A DNA stretch of 11,928 nt from CAZWDL01 sp964632995 (GCA_964632995.1 CAZWDL010000174.1:1-11928), one strand, 5' to 3'. Positions 1 through 7,365 are shown, counted from the stretch's first letter. Notes: generated from the letters alone by a model not told the origin. Made by a program: numbers and translations.

Positions 1-750
1 GGAGGGGCGCCGGATAGTATTGCTCAAACGGGTTCGGCGGCTGCTGCTTGCAAAAAGGCGCAGCGCCCGCCGCCAGTCGATGCCGGCGCTTTGCAGGGGC
101 GCCGGTTCCAGCGCCTCCCGGATTGCTTCCGGCAGATGGGCGACAGCGGCCCGCCCCGCCTGCCGCCCCTCCCGCAGCAGTTCCCGTACCTGAGAAGTAA
201 CTACTTTCTTGGCCAGGGCGCCGGTGGCGGCTCCCTCCCAAAAACGATGTCGCTGTAAGGCAGGATGCCGTCCTTCCCGGCATTCCCTCAACAATTTATC
301 TAATCCCGGCTGCATTCCCCGGCCCTCAGCCGCCATGTGAAGTCGTTCATAATAATAGCGCCAGCCCCGGCCGGCTTCCAACTCGAGTTCCTCGAAAAGA
401 GAAAGCGCCAGGCTACCGGCAGGCTGCTCTTCTGACCGCAAATACTGGTTGACCACCAAATCGGCCGCGGCGTGATACAAGCCTGCATGCCGGATCGATC
501 CGGGAACCGGAATATGGGCGAATATCAGGTGCAGCAATTCGTGTTTCAGCATCCCCAGGGCCATGGTCTCGGTCTGGCTGGAAATCGTCTCTTGCTTCGG
601 CACGCGCATCAGCACCTGTTGGCCCGAAAGCGCCAGCAGCGGCCAATCTCCTTCTCCCTTACCCTTCGGCAAAGCCGACAGCAGATGCCCGTAAAACGGT
701 TCCGTCAACAGCAGCTGTATGGTGAGAGAAGAAAGAGAGTTGAGGGACAT
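1..750 (-). CDS. Putative metallopeptidase, DUF2201/VWA-like family (partial, C-terminus outside window)
   Basis: The minus-strand frame is open for 250 codons from an ATG at 748-750 and leaves the window at base 1 without a stop. Residues 70-74 read HELLH, a zinc-binding HExxH motif inside a hydrophobic helix. About 20 residues later comes a helix with AAADLVVNQYL, ending in the Asp and Asn-Gln that follow the motif in DUF2201-type putative metallopeptidases. Near residues 224-250 the stretch IDWRRAL...T.RRPS matches the link before the C-terminal VWA-like domain, which would lie outside the window. Family members often accompany a MoxR-type AAA ATPase; none lies on the upstream side here, where ggt ends 33 bases away, so the two may be co-transcribed. 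There is no signal peptide, so it is probably cytoplasmic. Substrate and proteolytic activity are unproven. Confidence 0.8.
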   Translation of the reverse strand, partial: MSLNSLSSLTIQLLLTEPFYGHLLSALPKGKGEGDWPLLALSGQQVLMRVPKQETISSQTETMALGMLKHELLHLIFAHIPVPGSIRHAGLYHAAADLVVNQYLRSEEQPAGSLALSLFEELELEAGRGWRYYYERLHMAAEGRGMQPGLDKLLRECREGRHPALQRHRFWEGAATGALAKKVVTSQVRELLREGRQAGRAAVAHLPEAIREALEPAPLQSAGIDWRRALRLFASSSRRTRLSNTIRRPS

Positions 751-783
751 CAGCGATTGATATTTTATTGATTAAGTGAGGCT

Positions 784-2487
784 CTACTCCCCGGCCGTAT
801 GGTCATCGCCTCTGGGATCCGCGGCTCCTTCCAGGCGACCGTCGGGCAAGACCAGGATGGCGTCGACGCGACCGATAGCACTTCGCTCACGGAATTCGTG
901 TCCTCTGTTTTCCAGTTCAGTACGTACGGATTCAGGTAATCCGCCTTCCTCTACGGTAATCACATCGGGCATCCATTGGTGATGGAAGCGGGGCGCCGTA
1001 ACCGCTTCGCTCATCGTCATATCGAATTCGATGACATTGAGTATCGTTTGAAAAACGGAAGTGATGATGGTGGCGCCTCCCGGGGTACCTACCACCATAA
1101 ATAATTGCCCGTTCTTTTCAACGATGGTCGGCGTCATGGAGCTGAGCATGCGTTTGCCCGGTTCGATGGCGTTGGCTTCGGCGCCAAGGAGGCCGAACAT
1201 ATTGGGGACCCCCGGTTTGGCGCTGAAGTCGTCCATCTCGTTGTTGAGCAGAAATCCGGCGCCGCTGACCACCGTGTTGCAGCCGTAGCCGCCGTTAATA
1301 GTTGTGGTGACTGATACGGCGTTGCCCTCGGCATCGACCACCGAGAAATGCGTGGTTTCCTCGCTTTCCGACAGCATAGCGAAAGCGCCTGCCTCAATGG
1401 TCGAACTGGGCGTCGCCAGGGTCGAATCGAAGCTCGCCATGCGGGCGCGCAGGTATCCGCGATTTAGCAGCGAATCGACGGGCACCGGGTAATAGTCGCT
1501 ATCGCCCAGGTGCTGCGCGCGGTCGGCATAGACGCGGCGCTCGGCCTCCACCATCAGATGTACCGCATCGGTAGTGTGGAAGCCGTATTCGTGAAGCGGA
1601 TAGGGAGCTACCATCCCCAGCAGTTGCCCCAAGGCGACGCCACCGCTGGAAGGCGGCGGCATGGAAATCATGCGGTACTCATCGTAATCAATGATAACGG
1701 GATCTCGCCATTTGGCCTGGTACTCGCGCAGGTCCTCCCGGCTGATCAACCCGCCGCCGGCTTCCATTTCCGCGACGATCAGGTCGGCGGTTTTGCCGGC
1801 GTAGAAGCCGTCGCGCCCCTGCTGGCGGATGCGCTCAAGGGTGGCCGCCAGGTCGCTTTGTACCAGCCGGTCGCCGGGCTGCCAGGGTTCCTCGCGCACG
1901 AAGACGGGCATCGAGGTATTGAAAGCCCGGAAGTCATCCTGATTGCGATTCAGGCCGCCCGCCTGCCGCTCGGTCAGGCGGAAACCCTCGTGTGCCAGCC
2001 GGATGGCCGGTTCAATCAGCTGCGCCATAGGCAGATTGCCGTAGCGCTCGTGTGCCTTGAACATACCGTCGACCGTGCCCGGCACCCCGGCGGCCAGGTG
2101 GCCGTCAATGCTTAGGGACTCGATAACATTACCCAGGCTGTCGAGATACATATTGCGGGTAGCCGCACCCGGCGCCTTTTCACGGAAATCCAGCGCGGCT
2201 GTTTCTCCTTCTGCTGTCCGGACCATCATAAATCCGCCGCCGCCGATGTTGCCCGCCACGGGGTATACTACCGCCAGGGCAAACTGCACGGCAATAGCCG
2301 CATCTACTGCATTGCCACCGGCACGAAGCACTTCCAGACCTGCTTCCGAAGCCAGCGGGTGGGCCGAAACGACCATCATCGAATCGGCGATTTCGGTTTT
2401 TTCTATCGTGTAAATCGCTTCTGGCGCACGCCGGCAGGAGAGCGCCAGCAGGAGAGACAGCATAATGAACAGGTAGTTATTCCGCAT
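784..2487 (-). CDS. ggt: Gamma-glutamyltransferase, lipoprotein
   Basis: This 567-residue protein is a full-length gamma-glutamyltranspeptidase, which hydrolyses or transfers the gamma-glutamyl group of glutathione and related peptides outside the cytoplasm. The N-terminus is a lipoprotein signal with lipobox LALSC and lipidated Cys18. The conserved DFREKAP (Arg102) corresponds to the glutamate-binding Arg of characterised enzymes. ETTHFSVVD holds the autocatalytic nucleophile Thr378, where the precursor is cleaved into large and small subunits. NNEMDDFSAKPG (417-425), the lid loop after it, KRMLSS (Ser449/Ser450) and TPGGA (468-472) complete the active site, so the enzyme looks intact. The ATG at 2485-2487 is chosen because it gives the signal peptide directly. 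The metallopeptidase gene starts 33 bases downstream on the same strand; the 120-base spacer to the pyrophosphohydrolase gene upstream shows no clear promoter. Confidence 0.96.
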   Translation of the reverse strand: MRNNYLFIMLSLLLALSCRRAPEAIYTIEKTEIADSMMVVSAHPLASEAGLEVLRAGGNAVDAAIAVQFALAVVYPVAGNIGGGGFMMVRTAEGETAALDFREKAPGAATRNMYLDSLGNVIESLSIDGHLAAGVPGTVDGMFKAHERYGNLPMAQLIEPAIRLAHEGFRLTERQAGGLNRNQDDFRAFNTSMPVFVREEPWQPGDRLVQSDLAATLERIRQQGRDGFYAGKTADLIVAEMEAGGGLISREDLREYQAKWRDPVIIDYDEYRMISMPPPSSGGVALGQLLGMVAPYPLHEYGFHTTDAVHLMVEAERRVYADRAQHLGDSDYYPVPVDSLLNRGYLRARMASFDSTLATPSSTIEAGAFAMLSESEETTHFSVVDAEGNAVSVTTTINGGYGCNTVVSGAGFLLNNEMDDFSAKPGVPNMFGLLGAEANAIEPGKRMLSSMTPTIVEKNGQLFMVVGTPGGATIITSVFQTILNVIEFDMTMSEAVTAPRFHHQWMPDVITVEEGGLPESVRTELENRGHEFRERSAIGRVDAILVLPDGRLEGAADPRGDDHTAGE

Positions 2488-2607
2488 GGATATGAATTTT
2501 AGGAAAAACAGGAAATAGGAAATCGGAGGCAGTTAGCCTGTACCCCTTGCTCTCCGCGTGTTTAGCGACGGGCGCTTAACGTGGATATTTCAGCAAACCG
2601 GGTGGAT

Positions 2608-3108
2608 CTACTTCTCCCCTTTCAGGATGCCTTCCAGGTCCGCCGGTGAATAGTTGATCGACTTCAGGGTTTTGTGATCACCGCTGCGGAAGACCAAAAA
2701 GTGCCCGTCGACCTCCTTAATATAGCTGTCGAAGCCTCGGTCGTCCTTATAGTACTGCTGCGTTGCCTCGGCCTCTTCCCGCGTAGTACAGGATTTGCTC
2801 ATATTGGAACGCTGCACCTCGTCAAACAAGGCTTTGAATTGTTTCCCCAGGCCGAACTCCAGGATAGCGCCCGACAGGACGTACTGCAGGTCACACAGGG
2901 CGTCGGCGATTTCGGTCAGGTCCCGGTCCTCTATGGCGCGCTGCAGTTCCTGCAGTTCCTCCTGCAGGAGATTGACGCGCAGGCGGCAGCGGTCTTCGCC
3001 GGGTATGGTCGGTTCTGCTTTGATGGGATGCTGGAAGGTACGGTGAAATTCGGCTACCTGATTCAGGGCGTCGGGTTGTTCCATAAAAAGGTATTCTGTT
3101 TTCTTCAT
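2608..3108 (-). CDS. MazG-like nucleoside triphosphate pyrophosphohydrolase family protein
   Basis: A small all-alpha NTP pyrophosphatase (MazG / phosphoribosyl-ATP pyrophosphohydrolase superfamily), which removes pyrophosphate from (d)NTPs; the substrate is not readable from sequence. The metal-binding pattern is complete: EELQE in the first helix followed by EIADALCD (ExxD plus a further Asp). AEFHRTFQHPI near the N-terminus and the tail FDEVQRSNMSK resemble the DR2231-like MazG subgroup. After this core sits a C-terminal extension of about 50 residues. Three starts are possible: TTG at 3129, ATG at 3108 and ATG at 3084. The TTG is least likely. The conserved core begins just after the 3084 ATG, so the true protein may be eight residues shorter than annotated. 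The gene is divergent from the arginine decarboxylase gene across an AT-rich spacer. Confidence 0.87.
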   Translation of the reverse strand: MKKTEYLFMEQPDALNQVAEFHRTFQHPIKAEPTIPGEDRCRLRVNLLQEELQELQRAIEDRDLTEIADALCDLQYVLSGAILEFGLGKQFKALFDEVQRSNMSKSCTTREEAEATQQYYKDDRGFDSYIKEVDGHFLVFRSGDHKTLKSINYSPADLEGILKGEK

Positions 3109-3248
3109 GAGCGTAAAGATAAAATTCAAATGGCTTTTAAAAAAAATCCAATTTTATCGGCTACTTTTACGGGTCAATGAACATCCAAAAAAAGCGGCTG
3201 TTGAAAATCACGTCCGTTAATTAATCATCAAAACTTTAACGAGCTAAG

Positions 3249-4649
3249 GTGACCAATAGATACTTTGACCTTATCGATCAAACTTTCTACTTCCCCCAGG
3301 AAGGTTTTGACATCGAGAACGGATACCTGGTCTTCAACGGTGTCCCCCTCATATACCTGATTAAAAAATACGGTACGCCATTAAAACTGACCTACCTGCC
3401 CCGTGTCGGCACCCAGGTCAAAAAAGCCCGCAATCTATTCACCCGGGCGATGAAGTCCCTGGGCTACCGCGGCGATTACTACTATTCCTACTGCACCAAA
3501 AGCAGCCACTTCAGCTACATTCTCAACGAGGTGCTCCGGCACGAGGTGCACATTGAAACTTCCTCCGCTTACGATATCGAGCTAATCCGGCAGCTGTACA
3601 AGAAAAAAAAGATCGGAAAAGACAAGATCATCATCTGTAACGGTTTCAAGCCGGAGAACTATATGCAGAAGATCGTCGAACTCATCAATGACGGTTTTGA
3701 AAACGTCATTCCGATCTGCGATAACTGGAGAGAAATCGATTATTACAACCAGCACCTGAAAAACAGTTGTGAAATCGGCATTCGCGTCGCTACAGAAGAA
3801 GAACCTAATTTTGAGTTTTACACTTCCCGCCTCGGCATCCGCCATTCGGAGATCGTCCGCTTCTACCGGGAAAAGATCGCCGACAATCCCAAATTCAAGC
3901 TCAAGATGCTTCACTTCTTTGTCGATACCGGCATCAAGGACACGCTGTACTACTGGGGCGAACTAAAAAAGGCCATCAAACTCTACTGCGAAATCAAGCG
4001 GGAATGCAAAAACCTCACGGCTATCAACATCGGCGGCGGTATGCCGATCCGCAACTCACTCGGTTTTGAATTCGACTACAAATATATGGTCAAAGAAATC
4101 GTATCCAATATCCTGCAAGCCTGCGAGGAAGAGGAAGTGCCCGAACCCGATATCTTCACCGAATTCGGCAAATACACCGTCGGCGAAAGCGGCGCCAACA
4201 TTTTCTCCGTCATCGGCCAAAAGCAACAGAACGACGCGGAGGTCTGGTACATGATCGATAACTCCCTGATGACCACGCTTCCCGACACCTGGGGCATCGG
4301 CGAGCGCTTCATCCTCCTGCCCGTGAACAAGTGGTACAACGAATACCGGCGGGTTAATATCGGCGGGCTGAGCTGCGACAACTCCGATTACTACAACTCG
4401 GAAGTCCACGAAAGCCAGGTCTACCTGCCTTCTTTTCCCGCTACCGATGAGGAACCACTCTACCTCGGCTTTTTTCACACCGGCGCCTACCAGGATTCCA
4501 TCAGCGGCTACGGGGGCATCAAGCACTGCCTGATCCCCTCCCCCAAACACGTGGTCATCTACAAGGACTCCAAAGGCAACATCGTGGATAAGCTTTATCA
4601 GCCCGAACAATCGGCCGAGGATATGCTGAAGATCCTGGGGTATGTCTGA
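3249..4649 (+). CDS. Arginine decarboxylase, PLP-dependent (fold type III)
   Basis: This 466-residue protein matches the short arginine decarboxylase common in Bacteroidota (ornithine/DAP/arginine decarboxylase group), which makes agmatine for polyamine synthesis. Visible features are the PLP Lys84 in YCTKSSHF, the barrel segment LHFFVDTGI, the phosphate-binding INIGGGMP (Gly262-264), TEFGKYTVGESG in place of the usual EPGR loop, the active-site Cys376-Asp377 in GLSCDNSD, and GAYQ with Tyr414. All key residues are present and the length is normal. The start is a GTG at 3249; the translation from there (TNRYFDLIDQTFYFPQEGF) matches how such proteins normally begin, so no later start is needed. 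No agmatinase or other polyamine gene lies next to it. Arginine rather than another basic or acidic amino acid as substrate is inferred from the family. Confidence 0.92.
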   Translation: MTNRYFDLIDQTFYFPQEGFDIENGYLVFNGVPLIYLIKKYGTPLKLTYLPRVGTQVKKARNLFTRAMKSLGYRGDYYYSYCTKSSHFSYILNEVLRHEVHIETSSAYDIELIRQLYKKKKIGKDKIIICNGFKPENYMQKIVELINDGFENVIPICDNWREIDYYNQHLKNSCEIGIRVATEEEPNFEFYTSRLGIRHSEIVRFYREKIADNPKFKLKMLHFFVDTGIKDTLYYWGELKKAIKLYCEIKRECKNLTAINIGGGMPIRNSLGFEFDYKYMVKEIVSNILQACEEEEVPEPDIFTEFGKYTVGESGANIFSVIGQKQQNDAEVWYMIDNSLMTTLPDTWGIGERFILLPVNKWYNEYRRVNIGGLSCDNSDYYNSEVHESQVYLPSFPATDEEPLYLGFFHTGAYQDSISGYGGIKHCLIPSPKHVVIYKDSKGNIVDKLYQPEQSAEDMLKILGYV

Positions 4650-4715
4650 GGGGGGAATTCCTTCGAGTTGGTTCCCCTGTAGCCAGGCCATTTCCAGCTT
4701 CCACCCGCCTACGCT
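4650..4715. other. Spacer after arginine decarboxylase gene, weak hairpin
   Basis: Directly after the stop codon, GGGGAA (4652-4657) can pair with TTCCCC (4672-4677). There is no T-tract, so a factor-independent terminator cannot be claimed. The rest of this stretch shows nothing further up to the direct repeat at 4716. Confidence 0.25.
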
Positions 4716-4724
4716 TCGCCTGGT
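4716..4724. repeat. 9-bp direct repeat, left copy (target site duplication)
   Basis: TCGCCTGGT occurs here and again, identically and in the same orientation, at 4912-4920, exactly bordering the inverted-repeat element between them. This is the signature of a target duplication made when the element inserted. Confidence 0.7.
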
Positions 4725-4911
4725 GTATCGATTACCCACAACTTTAGTCGGTACAAACTTCCTCTGTTTTTCTGTTCCTCTGTTCTGCGGTTCCGGCCTG
4801 TTTGAAACAGTTTTTCACCTTTTTGTAGACATTCAGAACCGCAGAACAGTAAAACTGACGAACAGATGAACCGTAGAAGTAGCCAAAACCGGACTTATGG
4901 GTAATCAACAC
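4725..4911. mobile_element. MITE-like non-autonomous element, 187 bp
   Basis: The element is bounded by terminal inverted repeats: GTATCGATTACCCA at 4725-4738 and, read on the other strand from 4911, GTGTTGATTACCCA (12 of 14 identical). It is flanked by a perfect 9-bp direct repeat. Inside, a second perfect inverted repeat (CTGTTCTGCGGTTC at 4780-4793 against 4836-4849) lets most of the element fold into one long imperfect hairpin. A small perfect palindrome, CTGTTTGAAACAG, sits at 4798-4810 in the loop. No credible transposase is encoded; the short open frames crossing it have no recognisable content. It is therefore a MITE-like passenger that would need a transposase in trans. A 9-bp duplication occurs in several IS families, so the parent family cannot be named. 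Confidence 0.65.
4761..4876. repeat. Degenerate 8-bp tandem repeats in both arms of the element
   Basis: The arms of the element are built of 8-bp units of the form NNNCNGTT. The left arm has four in a row on the plus strand (4761-4792: CCTCTGTT, TTTCTGTT, CCTCTGTT, CTGCGGTT). The right arm has five in a row on the minus strand (4837-4876). All nine keep the C, G, T and T. This explains part of the hairpin symmetry. Confidence 0.6.
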
Positions 4912-4920
4912 TCGCCTGGT
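4912..4920. repeat. 9-bp direct repeat, right copy (target site duplication)
   Basis: Identical to 4716-4724 and directly abutting the right inverted repeat of the element. The bases outside each copy differ, so the duplication is exactly nine bases. Confidence 0.7.
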
Positions 4921-4978
4921 CGGGTAAACCACGTGGAATTCGCGAAGCGATTATTCTACATGCTGAATCTTCCGCTAT

Positions 4979-5010
4979 CCGACTTCCGACTTCGAATTAT
5001 TTCGAATTAA
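4979..5010. repeat. Two adjacent short tandem repeats upstream of the 5057 gene
   Basis: CCGACTT is repeated head to tail at 4979-4992, followed at once by two 10-bp copies, TTCGAATTAT and TTCGAATTAA, at 4991-5010. Each 10-bp copy contains the palindrome TTCGAA. One-turn spacing about 50 bases before a start codon would suit a regulator binding site, but this is only an inference. No clear TAnnTTTG promoter box is visible between here and the gene. Confidence 0.35.
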
Positions 5011-5056
5011 GGATATTTTCCCCATATTTAAGCATCAAAAGTGAAAACGATTACCG

Positions 5057-5518
5057 ATGAACAACACTATCACCTTCTCCCCGGACCTGAACCTGCTCTA
5101 CCTGATCGATGACGGGCGCACCATCACTTTCGCCCTCAACAAACGCAACGGCGTACTCGTCACCGTTTTGCGCGGACAACTTACGGTAGTTTCCGCCCCG
5201 GAGATCGACCGCCGCTCCGAGGAGAAACACCTTGACGAAGCGGATATTGTCAATATCCCGACACCCGTTTCCAGGCCCGCGCTCAAGTTCCCTCCTTTCC
5301 CACAAAAGCTGAACGTACCGGTGCCGGGCAATCAGTGGTCCGTCTTTTTCAATCCGGATCACAACGTGCTGGGCATCATCGGAGCCACCGATATCGGAGG
5401 AGCTATTGAGGACGAAGCAGCCCCCAGAACCCTGATCAGCCTCTTCCCCTTGCGCGAACGCATCCTCAATATTCGCCGCGAGGGCGACCGGCTGGAGTTC
5501 TTGTCAATCCGTTTTTAA
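5057..5518 (+). CDS. Hypothetical protein, 153 aa
   Basis: I do not recognise this protein. It has no signal peptide or long hydrophobic segment, so it is probably cytoplasmic. The sequence alternates hydrophobic strands with turns (LLYLIDDGRTITFALN, GVLVTVLRGQLTVVS, NVLGIIGATDIGG), which suggests a mostly beta fold. A charged linker (about residues 50-62, RRSEEKHLDEAD) and a proline-rich stretch (about 68-90, with KFPPFP and NVPVPG) divide it into two halves. The ATG at 5057 is the natural start; the nearest upstream GTG is in another frame. The frame ends 27 bases before the end of the convergent gene. Base composition and codon use resemble the neighbours, which supports a real gene, but no function can be assigned. 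Confidence 0.7.
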   Translation: MNNTITFSPDLNLLYLIDDGRTITFALNKRNGVLVTVLRGQLTVVSAPEIDRRSEEKHLDEADIVNIPTPVSRPALKFPPFPQKLNVPVPGNQWSVFFNPDHNVLGIIGATDIGGAIEDEAAPRTLISLFPLRERILNIRREGDRLEFLSIRF

Positions 5519-5533
5519 GCGTTTGTGGACGGC

Positions 5534-5546
5534 GCCGGAAACCGGC
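5534..5546. terminator. Small GC-rich hairpin between convergent genes
   Basis: GCCGG-AAA-CCGGC forms a perfect 5-bp stem between the convergent stop codons and touches the stop of the minus-strand gene. It lacks a T-tract on either strand, so a role as a bidirectional terminator is possible but weakly supported. Confidence 0.25.
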
Positions 5547-7033
5547 TACATCAGCTCTGCCATCGCCTTCCGGCTCCGCTTGCTGCGCACCCAGAGCAGT
5601 AAGAGTTCATCCATGCCGTGGCTGATTTTGGTTTCGGCATCACTGTGCACCCCCTCCAGATAAGTTTGAAACTCCCCGAGGAGGCCGTGCTGCTCGTCCG
5701 GGGATTCGGTCATATACCGGCGGGCGTAGTCGAGCACAACCTGTTCGAACTGACCACTACGCAGGCGATCCTGCTTGCGCAAAAAGCGGTAGGTAGAGCG
5801 ATAGGTGGCTTCCATCAGTTGAAGCTTATCCACTTCCAGCGCGGCGATCAGGTTGAGCAGGTAAATGGCCACGCGAATATCCTGCCGGTACTGATTCTTC
5901 CTGTCCCCGATCAATCGCCCGCACCACAGCATGCAGTCGGCAAAGCGATCGCGCGTGAAGAAGAGGAGCGCTACGTTCAACATCAAGGCGCTTCGACGCG
6001 CCGCGGGTATACGAAATTTGTCGAGGCCCTCCTCTATTTCCGCGATCATTTTATCGAGGTTTTTCGTAATGCCCAGGTTGATATAAGAGATAAGCCGGTA
6101 GATCGCTACCTTTTGAAAGAGAATCCGGGCGGCCGTTTCGGTATTGGGCTTAATATTTTCCAGTTGATCCAGTAGCTGCAGCAACAACTCCAGGCGGCCG
6201 TTGGTCGCATAAGCGTGGAGCAGGTTCGAAAAGTCTTCCAGGTAGCGGTAAAACTCCTCCTCCTTATATTTAGGGTGCGCCTCCCACCACTCCACTACCC
6301 GGGAAAAATTGCCGGTTACCTCATCAAAAGCCCCGTGCAACTGATTATACAAAGCAATACTTTGATGATACCGCAGTTGAGCCAAATCGGTTTGTGGAAA
6401 GCGCTCCCCGGCCAAAGACCGCTCGTATAAACGCTCCAGAAAGCGATCCGGACCTTCCTGCTTCCGCAAAACAAACTGCTTGATCACCCGGGTGAGCAAA
6501 GACTCGTAAATTTCGAGATAACGGAATTCCTCTCCGATTGCCTCCAGCAAAGTTTTGGCGCCGGCCGAAAATTCCCGCAACTGCTCTTCAAACCCCTGCT
6601 GTTTGGCGCCCAGCACCAGCCGGCGGTACTCTTTATTGATCTCCAGCAACATCAGGTGGTCGCCGATATCTTCCGCCAGACGCCTGGCTTCCGACAGGCG
6701 CACCTCGCACTGCTCGTAAAGGCCCCGCTCAAAAAGGTAACGCGCATCCAGCAGACGTTCCTTCACCTGCGCAGCCCGCGACCTGGAACTGTGATAATCA
6801 CGCATGGCCCTCAGAATAGCATCGTACAAATAGCCCTTGTCGAAGGGAAGGCTTTTCGGAAACCGGCGCTTCAGCGGCGCTTCATCATAGGCCTCCATGC
6901 CGTTAATCAGATGAAATAATTCCAGATAACGGCTCCCCTTACGCCCGGATTTCTGCGCATCGATCGTAAAGTAACGCTTCTCCGACGGTGACATCGACTG
7001 GATAAGCTGAAATAAATCTTCCTTTCCCTTCAT
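5546..7033 (-). CDS. Helical-repeat (TPR-like) protein of unknown function, SEKRYF type
   Basis: A 495-residue protein rich in Leu, Glu, Arg and Tyr, with no signal peptide or membrane segment. It begins with a short N-terminal module holding SPSEKRYF (residues 15-22). Paired amphipathic helices with TPR-like spacing follow, for example ARYLFERGLYEQCEVRLSEA (about 97-116) and later blocks such as LINLGITKNLDKMIAEIEEG. I recall similar proteins of about 500 residues in Bacteroidota annotated only as hypothetical; the conserved N-terminal phrase is the best family mark. The ATG at 7031-7033 follows a long AT-rich leader. No partner gene is adjacent: the neighbour converges on it and the upstream side is a large non-coding region. 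A scaffold role would fit the fold, but no function is shown by the sequence. Confidence 0.8.
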   Translation of the reverse strand: MKGKEDLFQLIQSMSPSEKRYFTIDAQKSGRKGSRYLELFHLINGMEAYDEAPLKRRFPKSLPFDKGYLYDAILRAMRDYHSSRSRAAQVKERLLDARYLFERGLYEQCEVRLSEARRLAEDIGDHLMLLEINKEYRRLVLGAKQQGFEEQLREFSAGAKTLLEAIGEEFRYLEIYESLLTRVIKQFVLRKQEGPDRFLERLYERSLAGERFPQTDLAQLRYHQSIALYNQLHGAFDEVTGNFSRVVEWWEAHPKYKEEEFYRYLEDFSNLLHAYATNGRLELLLQLLDQLENIKPNTETAARILFQKVAIYRLISYINLGITKNLDKMIAEIEEGLDKFRIPAARRSALMLNVALLFFTRDRFADCMLWCGRLIGDRKNQYRQDIRVAIYLLNLIAALEVDKLQLMEATYRSTYRFLRKQDRLRSGQFEQVVLDYARRYMTESPDEQHGLLGEFQTYLEGVHSDAETKISHGMDELLLLWVRSKRSRKAMAELM

Positions 7034-7207
7034 CCCACTTTTTTAGGTAAAATAAAAAAATTCCAGCTCAGAAACTCTATCTATAACTTAAACTAAATCT
7101 AAAATCGAGAGCATTTCAAGCTATTTTACTGGCTTTTATCAATTAAAAATACTAATTCTAGAGCGAAAAACCGCTCTTAGAAACTCTAAAAAAACCAAAA
7201 AAATGGT
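7034..7207. other. AT-rich spacer with hairpins upstream of the helical-repeat gene
   Basis: No coding frame is visible. A 10-bp direct repeat, AGAAACTCTA, lies at 7070-7079 and 7179-7188. AGAGCG (7160-7165) pairs with CGCTCT (7172-7177), and AAAACC (7191-7196) pairs with GGTTTT (7205-7210). I found no convincing TAnnTTTG box on the minus strand for the helical-repeat gene; TAGATTTA at 7094-7101 is one base off but lacks a correctly spaced upstream box. Confidence 0.4.
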
Positions 7208-7238
7208 TTTGAAAGGGGGTGGCATGCCCTTATCTTTG
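7208..7238 (+). promoter_or_regulatory. Bacteroidota-type promoter (TTTG-N19-TAnnTTTG)
   Basis: TTTG at 7208-7211 and TATCTTTG at 7231-7238 are separated by exactly 19 bases. Both boxes and the spacing fit the consensus of the primary sigma factor in Bacteroidota. Transcription would start near 7245 and run rightward into a region without a protein gene, which is why it is notable. Confidence 0.7.
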
Positions 7239-7292
7239 AATCAACACAAAAGCAATGATAGTTAGTCAAACAATGAGACTCACTTAGCTAAT

Positions 7293-7331
7293 AAAAGCCG
7301 GACCAAGACCAGTGTCTGCTGTCCGGCTTTT
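7293..7331 (+). terminator. Long hairpin, possible early terminator or attenuator
   Basis: AAAAGCCGGAC at 7293-7303 pairs perfectly over 11 bp with GTCCGGCTTTT at 7321-7331. The loop can form a further 4-bp stem (AGAC/GTCT). The A-run before and T-run after are part of the stem, so it could act in either direction. A tiny frame, MIVSQTMRLT, starts at 7256 and ends just before the hairpin. Confidence 0.45.
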
Positions 7332-7365
7332 ACTCGAATCAAAACCAGATGAGCATTCACATACT

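Noticed and set aside
1510..2115. 201-codon plus-strand frame inside ggt
   Set aside because: It is fully antisense to a well-conserved enzyme gene and has no recognisable domain.
2674..3180. 168-codon plus-strand frame opposite the MazG-like gene
   Set aside because: The minus strand carries the intact EExxE...ExxD motif, so this frame is a shadow.
4056..4739. 227-codon minus-strand frame over the 3' half of the decarboxylase gene
   Set aside because: It is antisense to a complete conserved enzyme; its hydrophobic look mirrors the codon pattern of the real gene.
4744..4932. 62-codon minus-strand frame across the MITE-like element
   Set aside because: It runs through the repeats and beyond the right boundary, so it is a by-product of the 8-nt repeat pattern rather than a transposase.
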